From Xanthomonas sacchari (lineage in GTDB: Bacteria > Pseudomonadota > Gammaproteobacteria > Xanthomonadales > Xanthomonadaceae), in assembly GCF_040529065.1 (NCBI RefSeq), contig NZ_CP132343.1, forward strand, positions 1,860,001 to 1,924,000: a stretch of 64,000 bases of DNA, written 5' to 3'. Numbering within the stretch: the stretch's first letter is position 1; every line of letters starts with the position of its first letter. This document shows positions 45,511 through 54,474 of this stretch, one piece after another. The translations under genes and the position numbers were made by a program. The notes under the pieces are model-generated. The model ran no database searches. It was not told the DNA's origin and saw only the letters and a program-made list of their open reading frames with translations.

Positions 45511-46755
45511 ATGCCCTCGACGCCCCTGATCACCAACGACATCGTCATCTTCGGCCTGATCGCCGCCACCCTGGGGGCGGTGTTCTGGACCGCGGCGCGG
45601 CCGTCGGGATTCTGGAAGCGCTTCTACGGCTTCGTGCCGGCGCTGTTGCTGTGCTATCTGATTCCGGGCATCTACAACACCGTCGGCCTGATCGACGGAC
45701 AACACAATTCGCTCTACAACCCGGTCGCGCGCGACGTGCTGCTGCCGGCGGCGCTCGTCCTGCTTACCCTCACCGTCGATCTCAAGGGCATCCTGCGGCT
45801 GGGGCCCAAATTGGTGGCGATGTACCTGGGCGCGTCCTTCAGCATCATGCTGGGCGCGGTGGTGGCGTTCCAGATCATGAAGTGGCTGCACCCGGTCACC
45901 GTGGCCGGCGACACCTGGGCCGGCATGGCGGCGCTGGCCGGCAGTTGGATCGGCGGTGGCGCCAACATGCTGGCGATGCGCGAGGTGTTTCAGGTCGATG
46001 CCACCACCTTCGGCCAGTTCGCAGTGGTCGACGTCGGCGTCGGCTACGTGTGGATGGCGCTACTGATCTTCCTGGCACAGCGTGCGCCGGCCATCGACGC
46101 GCGCACGGGCGCCGATACCCGCGGCATCGACGACCTCAAGCAGCGTATCGCCCACTTCCAGGCCCAGCACGAACGCGTGGCCAGCCTCACCGACCTGATG
46201 CTGATCGTCGGCGTGGCCTTCGGCGCGGTCGGCCTGGCGCATGCGATCGCCACCCCCACGGCGGCGTGGTTCGACGCGAACGTCAGCTGGGCCAAGCAGT
46301 TCAGCCTCGGCTCGCCATTCGTGTGGGTGGTGGTGCTGGCCACCACCTTCGGCCTGCTGCTCAGCTTCACCCGCGCGCGCACCCTCGAGGGCGCCGGCGC
46401 CTCGCGCATCGGCACGCTGCTGCTGTACTTCCTGATCGCCTGCATCGGCATGCAGATGGACCTGCTGGCGCTGTTCGACCGCCCCTGGATCTTCGCGCTC
46501 GGCCTGATCTGGCTCATCGTGCACGTCCTGCTGTTGCTGGCGCTGGGCAAGCTGCTGCGGGTGCCGTTCTTCTATTTCGCGATCGGCTCGCAGAGCAACG
46601 TCGGCGGCCCGGCCTCGGCGCCGGTGGTGGCGGCCGCGTTCCATCCGGCGCTGGCCCCGGTCGGCGTGCTGCTGGGCACGATGGGCTATGCCACCGGCAC
46701 CTATCTGGCCTACGTGGTCGGCATCGTGCTGCGCGCGATGGCCGGCGCCGGCTGA
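45511..46755 (+). CDS. DUF819 family integral membrane protein
   Basis: 414 residues with about 10-12 membrane helices. Family motifs include LCYLIPGIYNTVGLI, VLLTLTVDLKGILRLGPK, ALAGSWIGGGANMLAMREVF and the C-terminal FAIGSQSNVGGPASAPVVAAA, which mirrors the first half as an inverted repeat and looks like a transport path. The substrate is not known. ATG 45511 begins directly after repeat DNA and has no strong ribosome site. Confidence 0.88.
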   Translation: MPSTPLITNDIVIFGLIAATLGAVFWTAARPSGFWKRFYGFVPALLLCYLIPGIYNTVGLIDGQHNSLYNPVARDVLLPAALVLLTLTVDLKGILRLGPKLVAMYLGASFSIMLGAVVAFQIMKWLHPVTVAGDTWAGMAALAGSWIGGGANMLAMREVFQVDATTFGQFAVVDVGVGYVWMALLIFLAQRAPAIDARTGADTRGIDDLKQRIAHFQAQHERVASLTDLMLIVGVAFGAVGLAHAIATPTAAWFDANVSWAKQFSLGSPFVWVVVLATTFGLLLSFTRARTLEGAGASRIGTLLLYFLIACIGMQMDLLALFDRPWIFALGLIWLIVHVLLLLALGKLLRVPFFYFAIGSQSNVGGPASAPVVAAAFHPALAPVGVLLGTMGYATGTYLAYVVGIVLRAMAGAG

Positions 46756-46917
46756 GTCACGCGGGCGCGCCACCGCAGGAGGTAAGCGTTCGCGCCGACC
46801 GCTTCAGGCAAGCGTTGCGCTGGGGTTCCGCGTGCTGCGCCTCGCACCTCCAAGGCTTCCTGTCGGATGACCTTGGCTCGCAGCACGCCTGTCGCTTTCG
46901 CCGTCCTGGTCTGATTC

Positions 46918-46943
46918 GGCAGGCGCCCTCGCGGACGCCTGCC
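46918..46943. terminator. hairpin between convergent genes
   Basis: GGCAGGCG and CGCCTGCC pair around a 10-base loop, between the DUF819 stop (46755) and the effector stop (46966). It could end either transcript. Confidence 0.5.
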
Positions 46944-46965
46944 ATGACCGAGCCCGTGGCGGCGA

Positions 46966-48159
46966 CTACTGCATCGCCACGCTGCGCTGCCGTTCTTCCT
47001 GCTGTTGCGGCGGCGCCTGCAGGTTCTGCTGCTGCAACTGGCCGACGTTGGCCTGCGACGGCTCGTGGGCCGCGGCGGCGGTCTGCACCTGGCTGCGCAG
47101 GTGCGCCGGGTTTTCCGGCTGCCCCTGGACCGCGAACAGGCGGTCGCCATCGCGGCTCGGCAGCACCTGGTCGATGCGTTGCAGGCCGTCCTGGCCGGCA
47201 CGCGCGGCCACGCTGGCAGCGGTGTTGAGGAAGGCCGCATCGTCGTGCAGGCCGAGCCGGTCGCGCTGCCCGTCCAGTTGCACCACTGCGTCGTTGAACA
47301 GGCGGCTGCCGGTCGACAGGCCGGCCGATTGCGCTTGCCCCTGGCTTTGCGCCTGCAGGTCCTCGGCCTTCATCACCGAGTCGATGCCGTGCAGGTCCAG
47401 GCGATGCTTGAGCATCATGCCGGGGACCAGGCGCTGGCCGAACGACAGCGGGTCCGGTTCCGGCAACTGGATCTGGTGGCCGGCGGCGTCGGGCATCAGG
47501 CCGCGGGTGAGCAGGTTGTCCTCCTGCAGATAGGTCAGCAGTTCGTTCTTGACGTGATAGCCGCGGATCAGGCCGTCGGCGGCATAGGCCTTGGCGGCGT
47601 CTGCGTCCAGGCCTTCGCGCTCCAGGGTCTTGTTGTTGACCCCGGCGGCATTGAAGGTCACCGCGGGCACGTCGTTGACCATCGACGAGGCCGCGGCCAG
47701 GCCGCCGCCCAGCGAGTGCCCGGAGATCAGCAGATTGTCGCCGAAGGCCTGTTTGGCCTGGCTGCCGAGCTGGATCGCCGAGGCGTACTGCGCGTCGGAG
47801 AAGCCCAGGCCCTGGCCGATGTTGTGCTTCCAATCCTTCAGTTCGTCGGTGCCGCAGAACCCCAGCACCACGTTGCCCTGTGGGTTGCGGTAGAACGCGG
47901 CGTCGAAGCCGCTCTTGGCGTCGTGCTGCAGGCTGGGGTCGATGCCGGCGCGCTGCAGCGCGGCGTCGTCCATCCGCGTCCAGCCATCGGGCAAGGCGGC
48001 GAAGGTCTCGGCGCCGCCGGCGCGGCGCTCGGCGGCGGTGTGGTAGAGGTCCTGCAGCAGTGGCGGCAGCTGCCGGTCCACGGCCTGCGGCTGCTGGCCG
48101 CGGACGGCGTCGGAGAAGGAGGTGGACGGATCGGACGGGGAAAGCTCGTTCTGGTTCAT
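46966..48159 (-). CDS. X-T4SS effector with lipase domain and XVIPCD
   Basis: 397 residues in two parts. The N-terminal alpha/beta lipase domain has the nucleophile elbow LLISGHSLGGGLAAA near residue 145 and GFCGTDELKDWKHNIGQG, like class 3 lipases. The C-terminal part (from about 290) matches the Xanthomonas VirD4-interacting conserved domain: DDAAFLNTAASVAARAG, GLQRIDQVLPSRDGDRLFAV, QG, then a Gln-rich tail. That domain targets toxins to the bacteria-killing type IV secretion system. Predicted role: phospholipase delivered into rival bacteria. The ankyrin gene just upstream is the likely immunity gene. Confidence 0.85.
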   Translation of the reverse strand: MNQNELSPSDPSTSFSDAVRGQQPQAVDRQLPPLLQDLYHTAAERRAGGAETFAALPDGWTRMDDAALQRAGIDPSLQHDAKSGFDAAFYRNPQGNVVLGFCGTDELKDWKHNIGQGLGFSDAQYASAIQLGSQAKQAFGDNLLISGHSLGGGLAAASSMVNDVPAVTFNAAGVNNKTLEREGLDADAAKAYAADGLIRGYHVKNELLTYLQEDNLLTRGLMPDAAGHQIQLPEPDPLSFGQRLVPGMMLKHRLDLHGIDSVMKAEDLQAQSQGQAQSAGLSTGSRLFNDAVVQLDGQRDRLGLHDDAAFLNTAASVAARAGQDGLQRIDQVLPSRDGDRLFAVQGQPENPAHLRSQVQTAAAAHEPSQANVGQLQQQNLQAPPQQQEERQRSVAMQ

Positions 48160-48193
48160 GCGCGGCTCCGTGCGAATGTGGCGACCGACCGCG

Positions 48194-48961
48194 TCAGCGG
48201 CTCGCTTCCAACGGGATGGCGTGGGCGCTCAGCCAGGCGCGCACGTCGTTGCGGACCTGCTGCGCGTTGGCGTTGAGCAGGCGCTCTGGCGTGTTGAAGA
48301 AATACGCCTGGAAGGTCTTGCCCTGGGCGTTGCGCAGGCTCGGATCGACCCCGGCCTGCAGCAGCTTGGGCACCCACGGGTTGCCGGCGCTGCTCTGCGC
48401 GGCCAGATGCAGCAACGAGTTGCCGGTGGCGTCGACCCGTTTCGGATCGGCGCCGGCCTTGAGCAGCATTTCGATCTGCGCGTCGCGCTTGCTCTGCACG
48501 GCGCGGAACAGCGGCGTCCAGTTCGCGCGCGCACTCACCGGGTCGACCGGGGCGCCATGCTGCAGCAGGATCTGCAGGTATTGCGGATCCTTGGCCATGG
48601 CCGCCATGTGCACCACGGTTTCCTGGTCCATGCCCGGCAGCGACGGGTCGGCACCGGCGTCGAGCAGCGCCGCCAGCGCGCGCGGTTGCTCGTTCCAGAT
48701 CGCCCATTCGAGCAGGGTGACGTTCTGGTCGCCGTGCGCGGACAGGTCCGTGCTCGGCGCCAGGGCGGCGATGCGGGCGGCGTCGCCGCGCGCGATGGCA
48801 GCGGCGATGTCGGCGAGTGCGGGGTCGCGGAACGCGACGGAATGATCCTGCAGCGAGGCTGACATGGCGGAATGCTCCTTGGCGCCGGACTGTGCGGCGC
48901 AACTGACCGAGAAGAACAGCGAGGTCGCGAGTGCGATCAGGGCGGGGACGGGCGTACGCAT
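48194..48961 (-). CDS. periplasmic ankyrin-repeat protein, candidate immunity protein
   Basis: 255 residues. A signal peptide (PALIALATSLFFSVSCAAQ) is followed by about five ankyrin repeats (VTLLEWAIWNEQPRALAALL, TVVHMAAMAKDPQYLQILL, TPLFRAVQSKRDAQIEMLL, SLLHLAAQSS). It is 34 bases upstream of the lipase effector on one strand. Immunity proteins against periplasm-acting lipases are exported, so the signal peptide fits. Ankyrin proteins serve as immunity factors in other secretion-toxin pairs. ATG 48961 has a clear AAAGGAG ribosome site. Confidence 0.8.
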   Translation of the reverse strand: MRTPVPALIALATSLFFSVSCAAQSGAKEHSAMSASLQDHSVAFRDPALADIAAAIARGDAARIAALAPSTDLSAHGDQNVTLLEWAIWNEQPRALAALLDAGADPSLPGMDQETVVHMAAMAKDPQYLQILLQHGAPVDPVSARANWTPLFRAVQSKRDAQIEMLLKAGADPKRVDATGNSLLHLAAQSSAGNPWVPKLLQAGVDPSLRNAQGKTFQAYFFNTPERLLNANAQQVRNDVRAWLSAHAIPLEASR

Positions 48962-49332
48962 GCAAGGCTCCTTTCCTGTTCGCGGTCCTGGGATGACGGC
49001 GCACGTCCTGGCGCCGCTGTCGATCCTAGCAGTGGTTTGCCGGAGTTTCGCGGCAGTTTTGTGACGTTGTCTGCGGATCTTGGGCGGTGTTCCGTTCGGT
49101 GCCGGGTGGTTTAACCGGAAACAAACGCTTGCCAGTCCGAATGTCGCCACGGCAGCGTTGCCGTCGCGAACGGGCAGGGCGTACAGGCGCCGCCAATGCG
49201 CACACGCGCGTGCGCCTGCGTCCCCGCGTCGCGCGCGTACGTGGTCGGCCTGTGTGCCGCCGCTGTCGACGCCGCACAGGCGAGGGACATGCGCACGGCG
49301 GCATAATGGCGGTTTTCCCCAAGGAGCGCGCG

Positions 49333-50019
49333 ATGACGGCGACCCCCTTCGACCTGTTGATCAGCGATTGCGACGGCGTGCTCGTCGACAGCGAAGTGCT
49401 GGCCGACCGGGTGATGCTCGATGCGCTGGGCGCCTATGTGCCGCGGGTCGAACTGGAACAGTTTCTCGCCGGCAGCTTCGGCCTCACCGCGCAGGAGATC
49501 GTGCAACGCGTGCAACGGCAGTACGCGCTGGACCTGCCGCCTGGGTTGTGCCAGGAGATCCGCACGCGCTCCGAAGCGCTGATCGCGGCCGAAGTGCAGC
49601 CGATCGACGGCGTGCGCGAGGCCTTGCTGGCGTTGCCACTGCCGCTGGCCGTCGCCTCCAACAGCATGTGCGAGAGCGTGGTCGCCTCGGTGGCGCGCGC
49701 CGGCCTGGCCGATCACGTGGGCGAGCGCATCTTCAGCGCGGACATGGTGGCGCGGCCCAAGCCCGCGCCGGACGTGTATCTGCTGGCGGCGAATACGCTG
49801 GGCGTTGCGCCGGAACGCTGCCTGGTGATCGAGGACAGCGCCACCGGCGCGAGCGCCGCGCTGGCCGCGGGCATGACCGTGATCGGCTTTACCGGCGCCG
49901 CGCACATTCCCGCCGGGCACGCCGCGACCCTGCGCCAGCTCGGCGTGGCCGCGGTGATGGAACACATGCGCGAGTTGCCGCAGACCTATGCGGCATTGGC
50001 GCGTGACGCGGCGGCTTGA
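49333..50019 (+). CDS. HAD family phosphatase
   Basis: 228 residues, beta-phosphoglucomutase/YcjU-like subgroup. Motif I is LLISDCDGVLVDSE, motif II AVASNSM, motif III lysine in ARPKPAPDVYLLA, and motif IV CLVIEDSATGASAALAAGM. The helical cap follows motif I. It probably dephosphorylates a small sugar phosphate or related metabolite. ATG 49333 has AAGGAG at 6 bases. The 370-base divergent gap towards the ankyrin gene shows no other gene. Confidence 0.92.
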   Translation: MTATPFDLLISDCDGVLVDSEVLADRVMLDALGAYVPRVELEQFLAGSFGLTAQEIVQRVQRQYALDLPPGLCQEIRTRSEALIAAEVQPIDGVREALLALPLPLAVASNSMCESVVASVARAGLADHVGERIFSADMVARPKPAPDVYLLAANTLGVAPERCLVIEDSATGASAALAAGMTVIGFTGAAHIPAGHAATLRQLGVAAVMEHMRELPQTYAALARDAAA

Positions 50020-50025
50020 AGAGCT

Positions 50026-50056
50026 GGGATTGGGGAATCGGGATTGGGGATTGGGA
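50026..50056. repeat. dispersed GGGATTSGGG repeat (forward orientation)
   Basis: GGGATTGGGGAATCGGGATT and on; with the reverse copy at 50258-50285 it brackets the REP at 50094. Confidence 0.8.
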
Positions 50057-50093
50057 GCAGCCTCGCGAGTGCATGGCATCCGCGTGCTTTTCC

Positions 50094-50155
50094 GTAGGAG
50101 CGGCTTCAGCCGCGACGCGCTATCGGTAAGGCCTCGCGGCTGAAGCCGCTCCTAC
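50094..50155. repeat. REP-type palindrome
   Basis: GTAGGAGCGGCTTCAGCCGC and its complement (AGCCGCTCCTAC end) with a short centre. It is near identical to the other copies in arms but differs in the loop. Confidence 0.85.
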
Positions 50156-50257
50156 AACAGCAACGCGGCGATGCCATTGCCGGGCATCGCCGCGTTCAGA
50201 ACGAGAGCCGCCGTGTGATCCGGTCGAATGGTCAGGCGCCCTCAGGCGCCCCGCCAC

Positions 50258-50285
50258 CAATCCCCAATCCCGACTCCCCAATCCC
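50258..50285. repeat. dispersed GGGATTSGGG repeat (reverse orientation)
   Basis: CAATCCCCAATCCCGACTCC and on, 6 bases after the ybdD stop on the minus strand. Confidence 0.8.
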
Positions 50286-50291
50286 AGCCTT

Positions 50292-50516
50292 TCAACAACA
50301 GCGAAACCCGCTCTTGCCGCCATACCGCGCTTCCTGGCGCTCGCGGAAGAAGGTCTTGTAGTCCATCGGCTCGCGGTCCGGGTGCTTTTCCAGCATGTGC
50401 CGCACGTAGTTGTCGTAGTCGGGGATGCCGCAGCACAGCCGCGCGGTCTGCACCAGGCGCCGCCACAGCCGGCGGTGCGCCTGGTACTGGCCGACCGGAA
50501 CCAGTGCGCCACCCAT
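50292..50516 (-). CDS. YbdD/YjiX family small protein
   Basis: 74 residues. The conserved family block is [11 protein letters not shown]-like: [20 protein letters not shown] then [20 protein letters not shown], ending in FRCC. YbdD/YjiX proteins are encoded directly after cstA-type pyruvate importers and are needed for their full activity. The ATG shares a base with the cstA stop (TAATG), so the pair is translationally coupled. Confidence 0.92.
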   Translation of the reverse strand: MGGALVPVGQYQAHRRLWRRLVQTARLCCGIPDYDNYVRHMLEKHPDREPMDYKTFFRERQEARYGGKSGFRCC

Positions 50517-52597
50517 TACAGGTCCGCCATCTGGTGCGGCTGCAGGGCCACGTACGCGGTCTCGCGGTCGCTGCGCTGCGGAGTGCGGCGGGCGACGAGG
50601 ATGGTCTTGATCGCGTACACCAGCACCGCGAACACCACGCACAGGAACAGCACGGTCAGCCCGGTGTTGACGTAGGCGTTGGTGACGATCTGCTGCATCT
50701 GCGCCACCGACTTGGCCGGTGCGGTGACGGTGCCGCTGGCGATGGCGTCCTGGAACTTGTGCGCCTGCGCCAGGAAGCCCTGCGAGGGGTTGGCGTCGAA
50801 GATCTTGATCAGGCCGGCATAGGTGGTGCAGATCAGCAGCCACACCGCCGGCACCGCGGTCACCCACGCGTAGCGGTCGCGCTTCATCTTGAACAGCACC
50901 ACCGTGCCCAGCATCAGCGCGATGCCGGCCAGCATCTGGTTGGAGATGCCGAACAGCGGCCACAGCGTCTGGATGCCGCCGAACGGATCGACCACGCCGG
51001 TGTACAGCAGGTAGCCCCACAGCGCCACGCAGCCGGCGGTGCCGATGATGTTGGCGGTCCACGACTCGGTCTTCTTCAACGCGGGGATGAAGTTGCCGAG
51101 CAGGTCCTGCAGCATGAAGCGGCCGGCGCGGGTGCCGGCATCCACCGCGGTGAGGATGAACAGCGCCTCGAACAGGATTGCGAAGTGGTACCAGAAGGCC
51201 ATCATCGCGTCGCTGCTGTTGGGGATGGCCTGGTGCAGGATCTGCGCGATGCCCACCGCCAGCGTCGGCGCGCCGCCGGCGCGATGCAGGATGGTCGGTT
51301 CGCCGATCGCCGCGGCGGTGGCGGTCAGTTGCTCCGGCGTGATGGCGAAGCCCCAGGTGGTGCTGATGTGGTGCGCGGCGGCGGCGACGTCGGCGCCGAT
51401 CACCGCGGCCGGGCTGTTCATCGCGAAGTACACGCCCGGGTCGATGATCGAGGCCGCCACCAGCGCCATCACCGCCACGAACGATTCCATCAGCATGCCG
51501 CCGTAGCCGATGTAGCGCATGTGCGACTCGTTGGCGAGCAGCTTGGGCGTGGTGCCCGAGGAGATCAGCGCGTGGAAGCCGGACACCGCGCCGCAGGCGA
51601 TGGTGATGAACAGGAACGGGAACAGGCCGCCCTTCCACACCGGGCCGTCGCCGCTGGCGGCGAACTGGGTCAGCGCCGGCATCTTCAGTTCCGGCATCAC
51701 CACCAAGATGCCGATCGCCAGGGCGATGATGGTGCCGATCTTGAGGAAGGTGGACAGGTAGTCGCGCGGCGCCAGCAGCAGCCACACCGGCAGCACCGAG
51801 GCGACGAAGCCGTAGCCGATCAGCATCCAGGTGATCTGCGTGCCGGTGAAGGTGAAGGCCGGGCCCCAGGTGGGATCGGCGGCGACCTTGCCGCCGAACC
51901 AGATCGCCGCCAGCAGCAGGATCAGCCCGACCACCGAGATCTCGCCGATCTTGCCGGGGCGGATGTAGCGCATGTACACGCCCATCAGGATCGCGATGGG
52001 CATGGTCGCGATCACCGTGAACATGCCCCAGGGGCTTTCCGCCAGCGCCTTGACCACCACCATCGCCAGCACCGCCAGGATGATGATCATGATCAGGAAC
52101 GCGCCGAACAGCGCGATGGTGCCGGGCACCTGGCCCATTTCCTCGCGCACCAGGTCGCCGAGCGAGCGGCCGTTGCGGCGGCTGGACAGGAACAGCACCA
52201 TGAAGTCCTGCACCGCACCGGCGACCACCACGCCGACCACCAGCCACAGCAGGCCGGGCAGGTAGCCCATCTGCGCGGCCAGCACCGGCCCGACCAGCGG
52301 CCCGGCGCCGGCGATGGCGGCGAAGTGGTGGCCGAACAGCACGTGCTTGTTGGTCGGCACGTAGTCCAGGCCGTCGTTGTTGAGCACGGCCGGCGTGGCC
52401 CGGGTGGGGTCGAGCTGCATCACCTTGTCGGCGATGAACAGGCTGTAGAAGCGATAGGCGATCAGGTAGATCGACACCGCGGCCACCACGATCCACAGCG
52501 CATTGATGTGTTCGCCGCGGCGCAGGGCGATGGTGCCGAGGCAGAACGCCGCCAGGATGGCGAGTGCGGCCCAGGCCAGCTTGGAAAACCCTTTCAT
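50516..52597 (-). CDS. cstA: CstA-type carbon starvation protein (pyruvate transporter)
   Basis: 693 residues with about 16-18 membrane helices. The N-terminal [38 protein letters not shown] is the CstA signature, followed by [18 protein letters not shown] and [30 protein letters not shown]. Homologues in E. coli import pyruvate (CstA, BtsT) or peptides under starvation. It heads a two-gene operon with ybdD. ATG 52597 is chosen because the frame upstream crosses repeat DNA. Confidence 0.94.
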   Translation of the reverse strand: MKGFSKLAWAALAILAAFCLGTIALRRGEHINALWIVVAAVSIYLIAYRFYSLFIADKVMQLDPTRATPAVLNNDGLDYVPTNKHVLFGHHFAAIAGAGPLVGPVLAAQMGYLPGLLWLVVGVVVAGAVQDFMVLFLSSRRNGRSLGDLVREEMGQVPGTIALFGAFLIMIIILAVLAMVVVKALAESPWGMFTVIATMPIAILMGVYMRYIRPGKIGEISVVGLILLLAAIWFGGKVAADPTWGPAFTFTGTQITWMLIGYGFVASVLPVWLLLAPRDYLSTFLKIGTIIALAIGILVVMPELKMPALTQFAASGDGPVWKGGLFPFLFITIACGAVSGFHALISSGTTPKLLANESHMRYIGYGGMLMESFVAVMALVAASIIDPGVYFAMNSPAAVIGADVAAAAHHISTTWGFAITPEQLTATAAAIGEPTILHRAGGAPTLAVGIAQILHQAIPNSSDAMMAFWYHFAILFEALFILTAVDAGTRAGRFMLQDLLGNFIPALKKTESWTANIIGTAGCVALWGYLLYTGVVDPFGGIQTLWPLFGISNQMLAGIALMLGTVVLFKMKRDRYAWVTAVPAVWLLICTTYAGLIKIFDANPSQGFLAQAHKFQDAIASGTVTAPAKSVAQMQQIVTNAYVNTGLTVLFLCVVFAVLVYAIKTILVARRTPQRSDRETAYVALQPHQMADL

Positions 52598-52697
52598 GCA
52601 GAACGCTCCCCCAAAGATTGCCGCAAGGGTCGCCCCGATGGCCTGGAGGGTCAATGGCGGGGGCGGCCAGGGGCCTAGTACTTTGGTCGTAGAAGAA

Positions 52698-53320
52698 GCC
52701 CCTCTCCCTCGGGGAGAGGGGTTGGGGTGAGGGTACGGGGCGAAGCCCTCGCGAATCCAGCCTGGGCTTTCGGACGCTGCACGAGGCTGCATCCGTACCC
52801 TCATCCGCCCCTTCGGGGCACCTTCTCCCGGGGGGAGAAGGGATGTCATGGCTTCGAATAGATAAGGAGCCGTCGAAGCGCGCTTTAGCCCCTCTCCCTC
52901 CGGGAGAGGGGTTGCGGTGAGGGTCCGGGGCGAAGCCCTCGCGAATCCAGCCTGGGCTTTCGGACGCTGCATGAGGCTGCGCCCGTACCCTCATCCGCCC
53001 CTTCGGGGCACCTTCTCCCGAGGGGAGAAGGGCAGTCATGGCTTCGAATAGATAAGGAGCCGTCGCATCGCGCTTTAGCCCCTCTCCCTCCGGGAGAGGG
53101 GTTGGGGTGAGGGTCCGGAGCGAAGCCCTCGCGAATCCAGCCTGGGCTTTCGGACGCTGCACGAGGCTGCGCCCGTACCCTCATCCGCCCCTTCGGGGCA
53201 CCTTCTCCCGAGGGGAGAAGGGAGGGCATGGCTTCGAATAGATAATGAGCCGTCGAAGCGCGCTTTAGCCCTCTCCCTCCGGGAGAGGGGTTGGGGTGAG
53301 GGTCCGGAGCGAAGCCCTCG
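52698..53320. repeat. tandem array of the CCTCTCCC/GGGAGAGG element, 190-bp period
   Basis: GCCCCTCTCCCTCC-type starts occur at 52698, 52888, 53078 and 53268, an exact 190-base period. Three full units and part of a fourth differ at only a few positions. Each unit also contains CCAGCCTGGGCTTTCGGACG, absent from the 155-bp array. No intervening unique spacers, so it is not a CRISPR. It fills the space between cstA and the pirin fragment. Confidence 0.93.
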
Positions 53321-53343
53321 CAAAGTCACCCCGTGCTGTCGGA

Positions 53344-53520
53344 ATGTGCGGCTTCCAACCGTGGGTGAACCTGCCGGCGCGCGACAAGATGACCGCGACG
53401 CGCTACCAGGAGTTCGCGCCCGAACGCATCCGGTGGCGCAGCCAGCGCCGGTTGCCGGCGCAGACGCTGGCGGTGCTCGGCGGCGGCGACCTGCTGCAAC
53501 TGCAGGCCGGTGCGCAGGGC
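53344..53520 (+). pseudogene. pirin-family fragment
   Basis: The frame from 53344 reads CGFQPWVNLPARDKMTATRY then QEFAPERI, which matches the middle of a typical pirin (QLWVNLPAKDKM...RYQEI). After ERI the matching frame moves (HPVAQPAPVAG) and soon decays. No start region or cupin metal histidines remain. It is unrelated in this part to the intact pirin at 54475-55344, so it derives from another paralogue. Confidence 0.65.
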
Positions 53521-53552
53521 GCGCGCCTTCTCTGCGGCGTCGTGCCGTCCGT

Positions 53553-53619
53553 CGCAGGAGCGGCTTCAGCCGCAACGGGCGTTCCCGGAAACATCTGTCG
53601 CGGCTGAAACCGCTCCTAC
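53553..53619. repeat. REP-type palindrome
   Basis: CAGGAGCGGCTTCAGCCGCA ... CGGCTGAAACCGCTCCTAC with inner TTCCCGGAA. It ends 24 bases after the stop of the minus-strand secreted protein. Confidence 0.8.
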
Positions 53620-53642
53620 GTCATGTCTCGAACCTGCGGGCT

Positions 53643-54110
53643 TCAGCGCTCCAACGCCAGGCTCGACTGGCGCATGTCCAGGCCCTGCACCAGCGACTGC
53701 AGGGTCTGCAGTTCCTGGGCGTCGGCGGCATCGATCCACACCTGTGCGTACTGGTCCTTCTTCAGTTCCGCAACCGTGATGCGGCGTGTGGCCTGGTTCG
53801 GCAACTCGACGCCGCCCACATCCGGCCGGTACCAATACACCGCTTCGCCGGCGATGGCGCCCTTTTCCTCGCGCAGCGTGCGCTGCAGCGGAATGTTCGG
53901 GTCGCGCGCGGTGAGCATCATGCCCAGCACCTGACGTCCGTCGGCATCGCTGGCGCGGCAGACGATGAAGCCCTTGTCGCTGCGCTCGCTCCATTGCAGC
54001 TTGCTCTGCGGCGGCAGCGGTGGGCAGTTCTGTGCCTGCTGCGCGGTGGCGGCAGCGGCGGGCAACGCCGCCGCAGCGGTCAGCAGCGCCTTGCGCAAGA
54101 GTGTCTTCAT
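53643..54110 (-). CDS. secreted protein of unknown function
   Basis: 155 residues. A signal peptide (LLRKALLTAAAALPAAAATA) is followed by a mature domain with two cysteines (QNCPPLPPQ and FIVCRASD), which could form one disulfide, and the stretches GRQVLGMMLTARDPNIPL and AVYWYRPDVGGVELPNQATRR. I do not recognise a family. It stands alone after the pirin gene on the same strand, separated by about 360 bases with a terminator. Confidence 0.7.
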   Translation of the reverse strand: MKTLLRKALLTAAAALPAAAATAQQAQNCPPLPPQSKLQWSERSDKGFIVCRASDADGRQVLGMMLTARDPNIPLQRTLREEKGAIAGEAVYWYRPDVGGVELPNQATRRITVAELKKDQYAQVWIDAADAQELQTLQSLVQGLDMRQSSLALER

Positions 54111-54415
54111 TCGCGATGTTCCCCATACGCCGCGATGCGACGCGTTCGTTCCATACGCACGCCTGCGGCGTCGTCTGCGGGAGCGCCCATCCTGTGCGGG
54201 ATCCCGGCAGTGCATCCCCCGACGCAGTGCGTGTCCCGTGTGCGGCCACGCGCACGCGGCCGCGCCTGCACCATAGCCCAGCGTGGCCGCGCTGACAATT
54301 GGGATGCGGATTCCGGAATATCCGTACGCGTGGTATGGCATGGCAGCACCCGCCCGGCTGCGCCGCCACGCAGGTCGTTACGGGGCGGCGGCGACGGTGA
54401 CAGGGGCGCAAGAGG

Positions 54416-54444
54416 GGGCGAGCGGCCGCTCAGACCGCTCGCCC
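54416..54444 (-). terminator. hairpin after the pirin gene
   Basis: GGGCGAGCGG and CCGCTCGCCC form a 10-bp stem around a 9-base loop, 30 bases after the pirin stop on the minus strand. No T run. Confidence 0.55.
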
Positions 54445-54474
54445 TGTCCGCCCGATGTGGCGGCGACCGGTGTG

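Noticed and set aside
52698-53320. CRISPR-like array
   Set aside because: The period is 190 bases, the units are repeated whole with no unique spacers, and no cas genes are near.
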